DNA of 64,000 nucleotides from NCBI GenBank assembly GCA_963835955.1, contig CAWIHZ010000014.1, positions 62,001 through 126,000 of the forward strand, in the 5' to 3' direction. The DNA comes from Roseiarcus sp963835955 (GTDB taxonomy: Bacteria; Pseudomonadota; Alphaproteobacteria; Rhizobiales; Beijerinckiaceae). The notes beneath the pieces were generated by a model. It did not search any database and had not been told where the DNA came from. It saw nothing but the letters and a program-made list of their open reading frames with translations. Below, one piece after another: positions 16,688 to 26,193 of this stretch. The position numbers and the translations under genes are program-made. The first letter of the stretch is position 1; each line of letters opens with the position of its first letter.

Positions 16688-17239
16688 TCAGTCGATCTTT
16701 TCGTTGGGGTATACGCCCCAAAGCTTATACTGCTGGATATAGCCCTTGAATCCGTCGCCGTCGACCAGGCACCAGGAGCCGTCACAATGGCGGATGTTGA
16801 CGATGACGCGCGCCTGCAAGGTCGCCGCCAAAGCCGCGGTCTCGGAAGGACGCGCGTAGATTCGCGAATTTTGGCCCTTCTTGTCCGGCGTCACCAGAGC
16901 GGTGCGCCGCCCGGAGAGCAGGGAATGCAGAACCCAGCCTTCGACGCCTTCCGAATCGCGGACGCGCCGCCAGATTTCGAATTCGGCGGTGATTTCGACC
17001 GGGAGGCCGGCCCGTTCGTACACCCATTTGATCGCATGGTCCTTCGAAGGCCCCTCGCGCAGATTGACCCGGTCCACTTTCAGGCTGGCGTAGCGCGGCA
17101 GCGGCAGCTTGGTGACCGGCCCGATCGGCCCGAGCGGATCGGCCAGCGCCAGTCCCGGCGCCAGCGAAAGGGCGAGGATCGCCAGAGCCGCGCGACGGGT
17201 GGCGCCGGTCGAGCCGGCGCGCTGACTTTTTTCATTCAT
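16688..17239 (-). CDS. exported SH3-domain protein (COG3807 type)
   Basis: A 183-residue periplasmic protein. A signal peptide is clear (basic MNEKSQRAGSTGATRR, hydrophobic AALAILALSLAPGLALA). The mature part has two bacterial SH3-like segments: YASLKVDRVNLREGPSKDH...GWVLHSLLSGRRTALV and IYARPSETAALAATLQARV...GSWCLVDGDGFKGYIQQYKL. Such proteins are common in Hyphomicrobiales; a cell-wall role is presumed but not shown. It lies 19 bp upstream of the RegB homologue on the same strand and may share its transcript. Confidence 0.88.
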   Translation of the reverse strand: MNEKSQRAGSTGATRRAALAILALSLAPGLALADPLGPIGPVTKLPLPRYASLKVDRVNLREGPSKDHAIKWVYERAGLPVEITAEFEIWRRVRDSEGVEGWVLHSLLSGRRTALVTPDKKGQNSRIYARPSETAALAATLQARVIVNIRHCDGSWCLVDGDGFKGYIQQYKLWGVYPNEKID

Positions 17240-17455
17240 ACCGTGTTCCCCGACAGCCCTCTGGCCGTCCTTGTCTTTGCCAAGTCTTCTGGTAGAGAGG
17301 CCGGCAAGCCAGCGGTTTGCGACCTCTGTGGCGAACGCCGGCGCAAATAATTGCCGCGCGCGTCGTTAATGAGGCTTAAACCGATTGAAATCCTGCGCGC
17401 GAATGGTTGAGATCGGAGCGGCGGCGGCGCCGCACGGGCGAAGAGGGCGGCGCTC

Positions 17456-18451
17456 ATGAGCAAGAAAAAACCCCTTGTCGTGGTGACCCGGCGACTGCCC
17501 GGCCTCGTCGAAACACGGATGCGCGAACTGTTCGACGCCCGCCTCAACCTCGAAGACAAGGCCATGTCCCAGGCCGACATCGTCGAAGCGATGCGCGAAG
17601 CCGACGTCGTCGTGCCGACCATCACCGACCAGATCAACGCGGGGATGATCGCCCAGGCGGGCGAGCAGATGAAGCTTATCGCCAATTTCGGCAATGGGGT
17701 CGATCACATCGACGTCACCAGCGCGCTGCGGCGCGGCATCACCGTCACCAACACTCCCGGCGTGCTGACCGAGGACACCGCCGACATGACGATGGCGCTG
17801 ATACTCTCGACCGCACGCCGGCTGGTGGAGGGCTCGCAAATCATTCCCGACGGGCATTGGGGCGGGTGGACGCCGACCTGGATGCTCGGCCGCAGGATCA
17901 CCGGCAAGCGGCTCGGCATCATCGGCATGGGCCGCATCGGCCAGGCGCTGGCGCGCCGGGCCCGCGCGTTCGGCATGTCGATCCACTATCACAACCGCCG
18001 CCGGGTCGCCGCGCAAATCGAGGAATCGCTGGAGGCGACCTACTGGGATTCGCTCGACCAGATGCTGGCGCGGATGGATTTCGTCTCGGTTAACTGCCCG
18101 CATACGCCAGGCACCTTTCATCTTCTTTCAGCGCGTCGGCTCAAGCGCCTTCGGCCCGAGGCGATCCTCATCAACACCGCGCGCGGCGAGGTGGTCGACG
18201 AGAATGCGCTAGTGCGAATGCTCGAGGCCGATGAACTCGCCAACGCCGGCCTCGACGTGTTCGAACACGCCCCCGCCGTCAATGAAAAGCTGATCGCGCT
18301 CGCCAGAAAGGGCAAGGTGACGCTGTTGCCGCATATGGGCTCGGCGACCCACGAGGGCCGCGCCGACATGGGCGAGAAGGTCATCATCAACATCCAGACT
18401 TTCGTCGACGGCCACCGCCCGCCGGACCGCGTTCTGCCCAGCATGCTATGA
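17456..18451 (+). CDS. D-2-hydroxyacid dehydrogenase (glyoxylate/hydroxypyruvate reductase type)
   Basis: A 331-residue NAD(P)-dependent dehydrogenase. It has the dinucleotide motif GMGRIGQALARRARAFG, catalytic Arg in NTARGEVVDENAL, Glu in the following helix, and His in LLPHMGSATHEGR. The N-terminal ETRMRELFDARLNLEDK and the C-terminal signature match glyoxylate reductase/GhrB-like proteins, which reduce glyoxylate or hydroxypyruvate; in methylotroph-related bacteria this would fit the serine cycle, but the exact substrate is not determined by sequence. Divergent from the SH3 gene across 216 bp. Confidence 0.9.
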   Translation: MSKKKPLVVVTRRLPGLVETRMRELFDARLNLEDKAMSQADIVEAMREADVVVPTITDQINAGMIAQAGEQMKLIANFGNGVDHIDVTSALRRGITVTNTPGVLTEDTADMTMALILSTARRLVEGSQIIPDGHWGGWTPTWMLGRRITGKRLGIIGMGRIGQALARRARAFGMSIHYHNRRRVAAQIEESLEATYWDSLDQMLARMDFVSVNCPHTPGTFHLLSARRLKRLRPEAILINTARGEVVDENALVRMLEADELANAGLDVFEHAPAVNEKLIALARKGKVTLLPHMGSATHEGRADMGEKVIINIQTFVDGHRPPDRVLPSML

Positions 18452-18468
18452 CGCGCGGGGGCCGGGTC

Positions 18469-18864
18469 TCAGCCGCCGGTCTCTCGCTGGGCGAGCGGCA
18501 ACAGGGCGAAAACGCACTGCGCCGCCAGCCCGAGCGCACCGGGCGCGCGCTGATAGGCCGCCAATTGCTCGGCCAACGAGCGGCCAAATCCGGCCGAGCC
18601 CAGCAAAGCGTCGGCGCTCAGCAACATGGCCAGCGCCATGCCGCCCATCGCCAGCCTGGCCGAGACGGTTGGCGGCGGCTTCGCCCAACGAACGACATAG
18701 GCGCAGGCGATCCAGGAAGCCACGATCATCAGTGGGACTTCCAGCGCCACCGCTGCGGTTTCGCCGACGCGCGGCTGCAGCCAAATCACTCGCGCGGCCC
18801 CGACCGCAAATCCGACCGCGAAAACGGCGGCGAAATAGGCCAGCGCCGCCTTTACGACTGACAT
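18469..18864 (-). CDS. small integral membrane protein, unknown function
   Basis: This 131-residue protein has about four hydrophobic helices: AALAYFAAVFAVGFAVGAA, VALEVPLMIVASWIACAYVV, MGGMALAMLLSADALLG and GLAAQCVFALLPL. Short charged segments link them (IWLQPRVGE, RWAKPPP). The arrangement resembles small conserved hypothetical membrane proteins of Hyphomicrobiales; I cannot assign a function. It converges on the dehydrogenase gene with 17 bp between stops and lies 33 bp after the stop of the lipoprotein gene at 18898, on the same strand. Confidence 0.75.
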   Translation of the reverse strand: MSVVKAALAYFAAVFAVGFAVGAARVIWLQPRVGETAAVALEVPLMIVASWIACAYVVRWAKPPPTVSARLAMGGMALAMLLSADALLGSAGFGRSLAEQLAAYQRAPGALGLAAQCVFALLPLAQRETGG

Positions 18865-18897
18865 TGGCGGCGCTGCCGGCGCTGGCGCAAAGGCCGA

Positions 18898-20103
18898 TCA
18901 TCCGGCCGCGAAGCTGCGGGGCGCCGGGCTGATCACGGTCGCGGCGCCGTTGTTGATCTGCATCACCGCCAGGCCGCGCTCGTTGGTTCCGTCGGGCCGA
19001 AATCGGAACACGCCGTCGGCGCCGTTGAAACCCGAGACGCTGGTCAGCGCTTTCTGGCTGAAAGGATCGGCCGAGCCGCCGCGGGCGAGCGCGGCGGTCA
19101 GCGTCACGGCGTCGTAGGCCAGCGTCGCCAATCGCACCGGCTGGCTATTGAATTTGGCCTTGTAGCGCTGCGCGAACGCATTGAATCCGGCGTTGTCGGG
19201 GGCAGAGAACCATGCGCCCTGAAGCTGGGGCAGCCGCAGCACCCGCGCGTCATTCCAAACGCCGGTGCCGAGCAACTGCGTCTTGATGTTGTTTGCGCCC
19301 AGAGCGGAGGCGACCGCCGCCATTCCTTCGGCCTGTTCGGGGATGAACAGGGCGTCGATTTGGGTGGCCACGGCCGCGACTTGCTGGACCGCGCTTCCCG
19401 GCTGGCCCGACCCATAGCGCGCGACGACGACGACCCGCGCGTTGAGCCGCCCGGCGGTCTCCTGGAATCGAGCCAGAGCGATGTTGGCGTAGTCGCTCTG
19501 CGGCGCCAGCGCGGCAAACGACATCTTGCCTTTGGAGACCGCGAATTGAATGATCCTCTCGACATAATCCTCGATCATGAACGACAGCAGATAGACGCCC
19601 GGAGAGGCGACTGAAGCGTCGGTCGAAAAGGCGATGACCGGCTTTCCTGCCGCCTTGGCGACCGAGGCGACTTGGCGCACGTCGTTGGCGAACACCGGTC
19701 CGAGAAGGATCGCCGCCCCGGCGCCGGATTCGGCTTGAGCGGCCTGGGCCGCGCCATCCGCGGTCGAATGGTCGTCTTGAATCATCAAAGTGATGTAAGG
19801 GGCCGCGAATTCGTCCACCGCAAGTTGCGCCGCGTTGCGCATCGACGTTCCGAGCGGGCTCGGCGCGCCGTTCTGCGTCAGCGGCAGGATCATCCCGACC
19901 CGGACCGGCCCTGTGCCCAAGGTTTCGCCGACCAGCGGTCCGCCCGCTGGGACAGGCGAGGCGGCCTGATTTCCCAGGCCGGCGCCCGGCATTTCAACTC
20001 CCATCGAATTGCAGCCGGAAAGAGTCAGCGCGAGACCGCCGCCAAGCGCCGCCCGTCTGGTCAGACAAGTCCGGCCTTCCGGCGGCTGAGCCAAGTCCTT
20101 CAT
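18898..20103 (-). CDS. LpoA-like penicillin-binding protein activator, lipoprotein
   Basis: This 401-residue lipoprotein has a type-1 periplasmic binding fold. A basic N terminus (CLTRRAALGGG) precedes a lipobox LTLSGC, so it should be lipid-anchored. The fold shows VRVGMILPLTQNGAPSPLG, LIQDDHSTADGAAQA, ILLGPVFANDVRQVASVAK and PVIAFSTDASVASPGVY. Its position directly divergent from rsmI-yraN-gshB matches the conserved LpoA (YraM) neighbourhood, which points to a peptidoglycan-synthase activator rather than an amino-acid transporter. ATG 20103 has AGGAGG 5 bp upstream and fixes the start. Confidence 0.88.
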   Translation of the reverse strand: MKDLAQPPEGRTCLTRRAALGGGLALTLSGCNSMGVEMPGAGLGNQAASPVPAGGPLVGETLGTGPVRVGMILPLTQNGAPSPLGTSMRNAAQLAVDEFAAPYITLMIQDDHSTADGAAQAAQAESGAGAAILLGPVFANDVRQVASVAKAAGKPVIAFSTDASVASPGVYLLSFMIEDYVERIIQFAVSKGKMSFAALAPQSDYANIALARFQETAGRLNARVVVVARYGSGQPGSAVQQVAAVATQIDALFIPEQAEGMAAVASALGANNIKTQLLGTGVWNDARVLRLPQLQGAWFSAPDNAGFNAFAQRYKAKFNSQPVRLATLAYDAVTLTAALARGGSADPFSQKALTSVSGFNGADGVFRFRPDGTNERGLAVMQINNGAATVISPAPRSFAAG

Positions 20104-20299
20104 CACGACCTCCTGCGCGGGCGCGGCTCCCGCCATCGGAAAATGGCGCACCCCGGCGCGGCGCATCGCCCGCGAGCGCCGGCGTCGACGGCGACTCGCC
20201 CGCCTTCCACGGAAATTGTGGCATTTTCGCTTCCGCTTGGCTATGTCGTCGGTCACTCGAACTGTCGTCGAAAGACCTCATTTGGCCGGGCGCGTAGGC

Positions 20300-21259
20300 A
20301 TGACAGAGACTGCGAGAGCGAATACGACGGCGGCGAACAGGGCTCCGACCTCCGGGCCGATCGGAAATCCGCGCCCGGATCGGACATTCGTTGTCCACGA
20401 CGTTCTGGTCCCGGCGCCGCCGCTTGCGTCCGGGCTCTACGTGGTCTCAACGCCGATCGGCAATCTCGCCGACGTGACCTTGAGGGCGCTCGCCATTCTG
20501 GCCGGCGCCGACGCGATCCTGGCCGAGGACACGCGCGTTTCGCGAATCTTGCTCGGACGATACGGGATCGAAACCCCGCTTTCGCCCTACCACGAGCATA
20601 ACGCCGCCGAGGCGCGCCCTCGGGCGCTGCGGCGGATCGCCGAAGGTCAGGCGCTGGCGCTGATCTCTGACGCCGGGACGCCGCTCGTCTCCGATCCCGG
20701 CTATAAGCTGGTCAACGAGGCGGTGGCGCTGGGCCTTGCCGTGACGTCCGCGCCTGGCCCCTCAGCCGCGCTCGCGGCTCTTTGCGTCTCCGGCCTGTCG
20801 ACCGCGCGTTTTTTGTTCGAAGGGTTCCTGCCGCCCAAGCGCGCGGCGCGACGGGAGCGCATCAACGCGCTCGCGGCCGCGCCCGGAACTCTGGTCTTTT
20901 ACGAAGCGCCAAGCCGGCTCGCTGGAACGCTCGCCGATCTGGCGCTCGAACTCGGGCCCCGGCCGGCGGCGGTCGCGCGCGAATTGACCAAGCTGCACGA
21001 GGAGGTCCGGCGGGGCGCGCTCGACGCGCTCGCCGCCGAATACGCGATCGAGGCCGCCCCGCGGGGCGAGATCGTCATCGTCGTCGGACCGGCCGAGGCG
21101 CGGCCGGCGATTTCATCCGAGGCCCTCGATCGCGACATCGTCGAGGCGCTGAAGACGCTATCGGTCAAGGACGCCTCCGCCGCGATCGCGGCCGGGCACG
21201 GCCTGCCGCGCCGGCAAGTCTATGCGAGGGCGCTGGCTCTGGCGGGCGCGCGACGGTGA
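20300..21259 (+). CDS. rsmI: 16S rRNA (cytidine1402-2'-O)-methyltransferase
   Basis: RsmI 2'-O-methylates C1402 in the decoding centre of 16S rRNA using S-adenosylmethionine. The tetrapyrrole-methylase fold is clear: YVVSTPIGNLADVTLRAL, AEDTRVSRILLGRYGI, LISDAGTPLVSDPGYKLV, PGPSAALAALCVSGL and FYEAPSRLAGTL. From ATG 20300 it is 319 residues, with a roughly 45-residue N-terminal extension before the conserved core; an upstream TTG at 20216 is possible but unlikely. Its stop overlaps the yraN GTG start (GTGA). Divergent from the LpoA-like gene, sharing a 196-bp promoter region. Confidence 0.95.
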   Translation: MTETARANTTAANRAPTSGPIGNPRPDRTFVVHDVLVPAPPLASGLYVVSTPIGNLADVTLRALAILAGADAILAEDTRVSRILLGRYGIETPLSPYHEHNAAEARPRALRRIAEGQALALISDAGTPLVSDPGYKLVNEAVALGLAVTSAPGPSAALAALCVSGLSTARFLFEGFLPPKRAARRERINALAAAPGTLVFYEAPSRLAGTLADLALELGPRPAAVARELTKLHEEVRRGALDALAAEYAIEAAPRGEIVIVVGPAEARPAISSEALDRDIVEALKTLSVKDASAAIAAGHGLPRRQVYARALALAGARR

Positions 21260-21648
21260 GCGGCGGGAGCCCCCTCGCGCGAACGAAGCGCCGTCGCGGC
21301 GCGCATCAGTTCGGCCTCAAGGCCGAATCGATCGCGGCGCTGCTGCTGCGGTTCAAGGGCTATTCGATTCTCGCGCGGCGGTTCGCGGTCTCAGGCGGCG
21401 AAATCGATCTGATCGCGAAAAGAGGCGGTTCGATCGCGTTCGTCGAGGTCAAGGCGCGCGTCGATATCGACGCCGCGGCCGGGGCGATCGGCGCCACAAA
21501 ACGGCGGCGCATCGCCCGGGCCGCGCGGGTCTGGCTTTCGCGCAATCCCTGGGCGGCGGGCCATACCCTTCGGGGCGACGCCGTGTTCGTCGCGCCGCGC
21601 CGCCTTCCCCGCCACGCCCCGTCCGCGTATAGGCTGGAGATCGACTGA
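21256..21648 (+). CDS. yraN: UPF0102 (YraN) family protein
   Basis: A 130-residue protein with the endonuclease-like core of the family: GLKAESIAALLLRFKGYSIL, the acidic pair in GGEIDLIAKRGGSIAFVEVK, and ATKRRRIARAARVWLS. Residues E, D and the VEVK motif match the nuclease fold, but no activity is established for the family. GTG at 21256 overlaps the rsmI stop by 4 bp, the usual arrangement between these genes, so they are translated in tandem. Confidence 0.93.
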   Translation: MSGGSPLARTKRRRGAHQFGLKAESIAALLLRFKGYSILARRFAVSGGEIDLIAKRGGSIAFVEVKARVDIDAAAGAIGATKRRRIARAARVWLSRNPWAAGHTLRGDAVFVAPRRLPRHAPSAYRLEID

Positions 21649-21688
21649 TCCCGCCGGACTTCGCCCTTAGTCCTCGACTGGACCGCCC

Positions 21689-22636
21689 ATGTCTCTGACC
21701 GTCGCCGTGCAGATGGACCCGATCGCGCGAATCCGCATCGCCGGCAATTCGACCTTCGCCCTCCTCCTGGAGGCGCAAGCGCGCGGCCACCGCCTGCTGC
21801 ATTTCACGCCAGACCGGCTGCAACTCGCCGGCTCGCGGGTCGAGGCCATGGCCGAGCCTCTGAAGGTGAGAGACGTCGAGGGAGATCACGCAAGCCTCGG
21901 CGAGCCGCGCCTCGTCGACCTTTCGGCCGTAGACGTCGTGCTGCTGCGACAGGACCCGCCGTTCGACCTCGCCTACGTGACGACGACGCATCTGCTGGAG
22001 CGCATCCATCCCAAAACGCTGATCGTCAACGATCCTCGCGGCGTGCGCGACGCGCCGGAAAAACTGTTCGTGATGGAATTCCCGGAGTTGATGCCGCCGA
22101 CCCTGGTCGCCCGCGACCGGGCGGCGATCGAGGCCTTCCGCGCCGAGCATGGCGTGGTGGTGATGAAGCCGCTGTTCGGCTTCGGCGGCGCCGCAGTGTT
22201 CAAGGTCGGCGCGCAGGACCCGAATTTCGGTTCGCTGTTCGATCTCTTCTCCACCACTTGGCGCGAGCCCTGGGTCATCCAGAAGTTTCTGCCGGGGGTC
22301 GCCAACGGAGACAAGCGCATCATTCTCGTCGACGGCGAAGCCCGCGGCGCAGTCAATCGGGTGCCGGCGAGCGACGACATCCGCTCCAACATGGTTCGGG
22401 GCGGAGCGGCGGAGCAAACCGAACTGACGCTGCGCGAACGGGAGATTTGCGCGGCGATCGGCCCCGAGCTCAAACGGCGCGGCCTGCTATTCGCCGGCAT
22501 CGACGTGATCGACGGCCATCTGACTGAGATCAATGTCACCTCGCCGACCGGGATCCGCGCGATCAGGAACCTCGGCGGACCGGATCTCGCGGTCGCGATC
22601 TGGGATGCGATCGAGGCCAAGCGCGGGCGCGGATAG
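21689..22636 (+). CDS. gshB: glutathione synthetase
   Basis: GshB joins gamma-glutamylcysteine and glycine using ATP, the last step of glutathione synthesis, in the cytoplasm. The 315-residue protein has the ATP-grasp landmarks: VVMKPLFGFGGAAVFKV, PWVIQKFLPGVANGDKRIIL, GAVNRVPASDDIRSNMVRGG and IDVIDGHLTEINVTSPTGIR, with an N-terminal QMDPIARIRIAGNSTFALLL. Length is normal (E. coli 315). It lies 40 bp after yraN in the conserved rsmI-yraN-gshB order. Confidence 0.96.
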   Translation: MSLTVAVQMDPIARIRIAGNSTFALLLEAQARGHRLLHFTPDRLQLAGSRVEAMAEPLKVRDVEGDHASLGEPRLVDLSAVDVVLLRQDPPFDLAYVTTTHLLERIHPKTLIVNDPRGVRDAPEKLFVMEFPELMPPTLVARDRAAIEAFRAEHGVVVMKPLFGFGGAAVFKVGAQDPNFGSLFDLFSTTWREPWVIQKFLPGVANGDKRIILVDGEARGAVNRVPASDDIRSNMVRGGAAEQTELTLREREICAAIGPELKRRGLLFAGIDVIDGHLTEINVTSPTGIRAIRNLGGPDLAVAIWDAIEAKRGRG

Positions 22637-22695
22637 TATTCTCCGACCCGCTCACGGGACTTGCGGGCGCGGAGCGGAAGGGAAATATACCTTCG

Positions 22696-25488
22696 ATGTC
22701 AGTTGCAAACGCCCCCGTCGCCGAAAGCCGTTCGCGGTCCGTTCGCCTCGCGCCGTCCGCGCTGAAGGGGCTCAACCGGGCGGGACTTCTGGCTAGGCTA
22801 GTGGCGCTGCGCGAGATCCATTCCGGCGACACGGCTGCGTTTCGCCGCTCGGCCATCGCGGCGCTGCAGGCGGCGCTGACCGAAGGCCGGAGCGAGGCGC
22901 GTAGGGCGCTGGAAGCGGGCGGAACGGGCCGAACCTGCGCGGAATCGTTGAGCGCCCTGATCGACGACCTTCTTGGCGTCGCACTCGACTTATGCGCGCG
23001 CTGGCTCGCGCCGGCGGACGGGAGCTGGGCGCCGCCCACCATCGTCGCGGTCGGCGGATACGGGCGCGGCATGTTGGCGCCGGAGTCGGACATCGATCTC
23101 CTGTTTCTTCTGCCCGCCAAGCCGGCCCCCGGCGCCGAGAAGGCGGTCGAGGCGCTGCTTTATGTCCTGTGGGACATGAAGCAGAAGGTCGGCCATGCGA
23201 CCCGCACGGTCGAGGACTGCCTGAAGCAGGCCCGCGCCGACATGACGATCCGCACCACGCTTATCGAGGCGCGATTCCTGAGCGGGGACAGGACGCTGTT
23301 CGAGACGCTGCAGACCCGGTTCGACAAGGAAATCGTCGCCAGGACCGCGCCCGAGTTCGTCGCCGCCAAACTGGCCGAGCGCGAGGAGCGCGTGCGCCGG
23401 GCCGGAGCGTCGCGCTATCTCGTCGAGCCGAATGTGAAGGACGGCAAGGGCGGATTGCGCGATCTCAATACGTTGTTCTGGATCGCGAAATACGTCTACC
23501 GCGTCCGCAACGCTCATGAGCTGGTGGCCGCCGGGTTGTTTTCGCCCCGCGAGTTCGCGCTGTCTCGCCGTTGTGAGGAATTCCTGTGGTCGGTGCGATG
23601 CCGGCTGCACTTTCTCGCCGGCCGGGCCGAGGAGCGCCTCAGTTTCGACGTCCAGCGGCCGATTGCGCGTCAGCTCGGCTATTCCACCCGGGCGGGTTTG
23701 GCCGACGTCGAGCGTTTCATGAAGCACTATTTCCTCGTCGCCAAGGACGTCGGCGACCTGACGGCGATCGTGTGCGCGGCGCTGGAGGAGCGCCACGCGA
23801 AGCGGGCGCCGGCGTTCGACCAATTCGTCGGACGGCTGAGGCGGCGGCGCGTCCGCGCGATCGCCGACGCCAAGGATTTCAAAGTCGACAAAGGCCGCCT
23901 CAACGTCATCCGCGCGGACGCCTTCGAGCGCGATCCGGTCAACCTGATCCGACTCTACTGGGTCGCCGAGCGCTCGAATCTGCCGATCCATCCCGATACG
24001 ACGAGGCTGGTCACGCAATCGCTGAAACGCGTGGATGCGTATCTGCGGGCGGACCCGGAAGCCAACCGTCTGTTTCTCGAGATCCTGACTTCGCGCCACG
24101 CCCCCGAGACCGCCCTGCGGCGCATGAACGAGGCCGGCGTGCTCGGCCGATTCATTCCCGAGTTCGGCCGGGTCGTCGGCATGATGCAGTTCTCCATGTA
24201 CCACCATTACACGATCGACGAGCATCTGCTGCGCGCGGTCGGCACGCTTAGCGACATCGAATCGGGACGCCTCACCGAGGACCTGCCGCTGGCGAGCGAG
24301 ATCTGCCATAGCATCGCGCACCGCACCGAGCTCTTTCTCGCGGCGTTTCTGCACGACGTCGCCAAGGGGCGCGGGACAGACCACTCGCAGGCCGGCGGCG
24401 ATATCGCGCGCAAACTCTGCCCTCGGCTCGGCCTCTCCCCCGCCAGCGCCGAACACGTCGCCTGGCTCGTCGAACAGCATCTGATCATGTCAAACATGGC
24501 CCAGGGGCGTGATCTCTCCGACCCGCGAACGGCGGAAGCGCTGGCCGCGATCGTGCAGACCCAGGAGCGGCTGAAGATGCTGCTCGTGCTCACCGTTTGC
24601 GACATTCGTGCGGTTGGGCCGGGCGTGTGGAACGGCTGGAAGGGCCAGCTTTTGCGCACGCTCTATTGGGAGACCGAGGTCGTGCTCGGCGGCGGCCATT
24701 CCGCCATCGACCGCAAGGCGCGGGTCGAGGCGGCGCAGGAAACGTTGCGCCGCGCGCTGCCGGGCTGGTCCGATCCCGAGTTCGACGCCTACGCTCAGCG
24801 CCACTATCCCGCCTACTGGCTCAAAGTGGAGCCGGCGCGACAGGCCGCCCACGCCAAACTGTTGCACGCGATGGCCGCCGGGGTGCGGTCGCTGGCGACG
24901 GAAGTGTCGACCGACGCCTTCCATGGCGTCACCGCCGTGACGGTGGTCGCGCCGGATCACCCAAGGCTGCTCACGGGAATCGCCGCCGCCTGCGCGGCCG
25001 CCGGCGGCAACATCGTGGACGCCCAGATTTTCACCACCACCGACGGCCTCGCGCTCGACACCATCTTCGTCTCCCGCGCCTTCGACCTCGACGAGGACGA
25101 ACTGCGCCGCGGCCGGCGCATCGCTACGACGATCGAGAAGACGCTGCGCGGCGAAGTCCGGCTGGCTGACATCGCGCCGCCGGACGGGGCGAGCGACGTC
25201 CGCCGCGGCGCGTTCGCGATCGAACCGGAGGTGATGATCGACAACAATCTTTCCCGCCGCTATACGGTTGTCGAAGTCTCGGGCCTCGACCGGCCCGGCC
25301 TGCTGCGTGATCTGACCGCCTCGCTGTCGAGCCTCAAACTCAACATCGGGTCGGCTCATATTGTCACATTCGGTGAAAAGGCGGTCGATTCCTTCTATGT
25401 GACCGATCTGACTGGCCTCAAGATCAACGCGCCGGCGCGGCAGGCGGCGATCAAGCGGCGGCTGCTGGCGGATTTCGCGCCCAAATGA
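22696..25488 (+). CDS. glnD: [protein-PII] uridylyltransferase / uridylyl-removing enzyme
   Basis: GlnD is the cell's glutamine sensor: it uridylylates PII proteins when nitrogen is limiting and removes the group when glutamine is high. The 930-residue protein has all parts: nucleotidyltransferase motif GGYGRGMLAPESDIDLLF (residues 120-137) and NVKDGKGGLRDLNTL, the HD hydrolase domain around residue 550 (FLHDVAKGRGTDHSQAG), and two C-terminal ACT domains (residues about 750-930; VTVVAPDHPRLLTGIA and VSGLDRPGLLRDLTAS) that bind glutamine. The domain order and length match alphaproteobacterial GlnD. It starts 59 bp after gshB. Confidence 0.97.
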   Translation: MSVANAPVAESRSRSVRLAPSALKGLNRAGLLARLVALREIHSGDTAAFRRSAIAALQAALTEGRSEARRALEAGGTGRTCAESLSALIDDLLGVALDLCARWLAPADGSWAPPTIVAVGGYGRGMLAPESDIDLLFLLPAKPAPGAEKAVEALLYVLWDMKQKVGHATRTVEDCLKQARADMTIRTTLIEARFLSGDRTLFETLQTRFDKEIVARTAPEFVAAKLAEREERVRRAGASRYLVEPNVKDGKGGLRDLNTLFWIAKYVYRVRNAHELVAAGLFSPREFALSRRCEEFLWSVRCRLHFLAGRAEERLSFDVQRPIARQLGYSTRAGLADVERFMKHYFLVAKDVGDLTAIVCAALEERHAKRAPAFDQFVGRLRRRRVRAIADAKDFKVDKGRLNVIRADAFERDPVNLIRLYWVAERSNLPIHPDTTRLVTQSLKRVDAYLRADPEANRLFLEILTSRHAPETALRRMNEAGVLGRFIPEFGRVVGMMQFSMYHHYTIDEHLLRAVGTLSDIESGRLTEDLPLASEICHSIAHRTELFLAAFLHDVAKGRGTDHSQAGGDIARKLCPRLGLSPASAEHVAWLVEQHLIMSNMAQGRDLSDPRTAEALAAIVQTQERLKMLLVLTVCDIRAVGPGVWNGWKGQLLRTLYWETEVVLGGGHSAIDRKARVEAAQETLRRALPGWSDPEFDAYAQRHYPAYWLKVEPARQAAHAKLLHAMAAGVRSLATEVSTDAFHGVTAVTVVAPDHPRLLTGIAAACAAAGGNIVDAQIFTTTDGLALDTIFVSRAFDLDEDELRRGRRIATTIEKTLRGEVRLADIAPPDGASDVRRGAFAIEPEVMIDNNLSRRYTVVEVSGLDRPGLLRDLTASLSSLKLNIGSAHIVTFGEKAVDSFYVTDLTGLKINAPARQAAIKRRLLADFAPK

Positions 25489-25527
25489 CACGGCGCCGCC
25501 GGGAGACGGCGTTCGGTTCCGCGCCAG

Positions 25528-25556
25528 CTTGATTTTTGCCGCGTCAGCGCTGATAT
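25528..25556 (+). promoter_or_regulatory. candidate heat-shock-type promoter upstream of grpE
   Basis: CTTGAT at 25528-25533 and CTGATAT at 25550-25556 are separated by 16 bp, 31 bp before the grpE start. This resembles the alphaproteobacterial RpoH pattern (CTTG and an AT-rich -10 starting with C) and also a sigma-70 pattern. Only a by-eye match. Confidence 0.35.
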
Positions 25557-25587
25557 CCGTGGCCAAATCGAAGGGGCTTATCCGACC

Positions 25588-26190
25588 ATGAATGCTACGA
25601 ACGCCGAGCACGGCGCTGAATCACCCGGCCAGGCGGCCGAAAGCGCGCAAGCCGAGACCGCCGAGCGCGACGCCTTCGCGGTGATCGAAGCGCTGAACGC
25701 CGAGAACAGCCAGCTGAAGGACCGCCTCTTGCGGACCCTCGCGGAGATGGAAAACCTGCGCCGGCGGACCGAGCGCGAGGTCGCCGACGCCAAGACCTAC
25801 GGGGTCGCGACCTTCGCCCGGGACATGCTGGGCGTGGTCGACAATCTCTCCCGCGCGCTGGAGCACGTGCCGGCGGCTGCGCGCGCGAGCGCCGATCCGC
25901 CGCTCCAATCGCTGATCGAGGGCGTCGAATTGACCGCGCGCGACCTCGAGGCCGCGCTGGGACGTCACGGAGTCAAAAAGCTCGATCCCAAGGGTCAGAA
26001 ATTCGATCCGAACTTCCATCAGGCTATTTTCGAGACGCCCGACGAGACCGTTCCCGCGGGCACGGTCAACCAGGTGGTGCAAGGCGGCTGGACGATCGGC
26101 GACCGGGTGCTCCGCCCGGCGATGGTCGCGGTCTCCAAGGGCGGCCCAAAATCGGCGCCCAGGGAGGAACCGGCGTCCGGCGGAAAATAG
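25588..26190 (+). CDS. grpE: nucleotide exchange factor GrpE
   Basis: GrpE releases ADP from DnaK in the Hsp70 cycle. This 200-residue protein has the long N-terminal coiled coil (ALNAENSQLKDRLLRTLAEM then ENLRRRTEREVADAKTYGVA, residues 34-73), followed by the conserved ARDMLGVVDNLSRALEHVP, LEAALGRHGVKKLDPKGQKF, FDPNFHQAIFE and the beta-domain end VNQVVQGGWTIGDRVLRPAM. Length is typical. hrcA, often next door, is absent here. It converges on the alkB locus with only 3 bp between stops. Confidence 0.96.
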   Translation: MNATNAEHGAESPGQAAESAQAETAERDAFAVIEALNAENSQLKDRLLRTLAEMENLRRRTEREVADAKTYGVATFARDMLGVVDNLSRALEHVPAAARASADPPLQSLIEGVELTARDLEAALGRHGVKKLDPKGQKFDPNFHQAIFETPDETVPAGTVNQVVQGGWTIGDRVLRPAMVAVSKGGPKSAPREEPASGGK

Positions 26191-26193
26191 GCG

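Noticed and set aside
18898..20103. Branched-chain amino-acid ABC transporter binding protein
   Set aside because: Fold fits, but no permease or ATPase genes adjoin and the rsmI-yraN-gshB context favours an LpoA-type activator.
22990..24480. 496-codon minus-strand frame
   Set aside because: Antisense of glnD.
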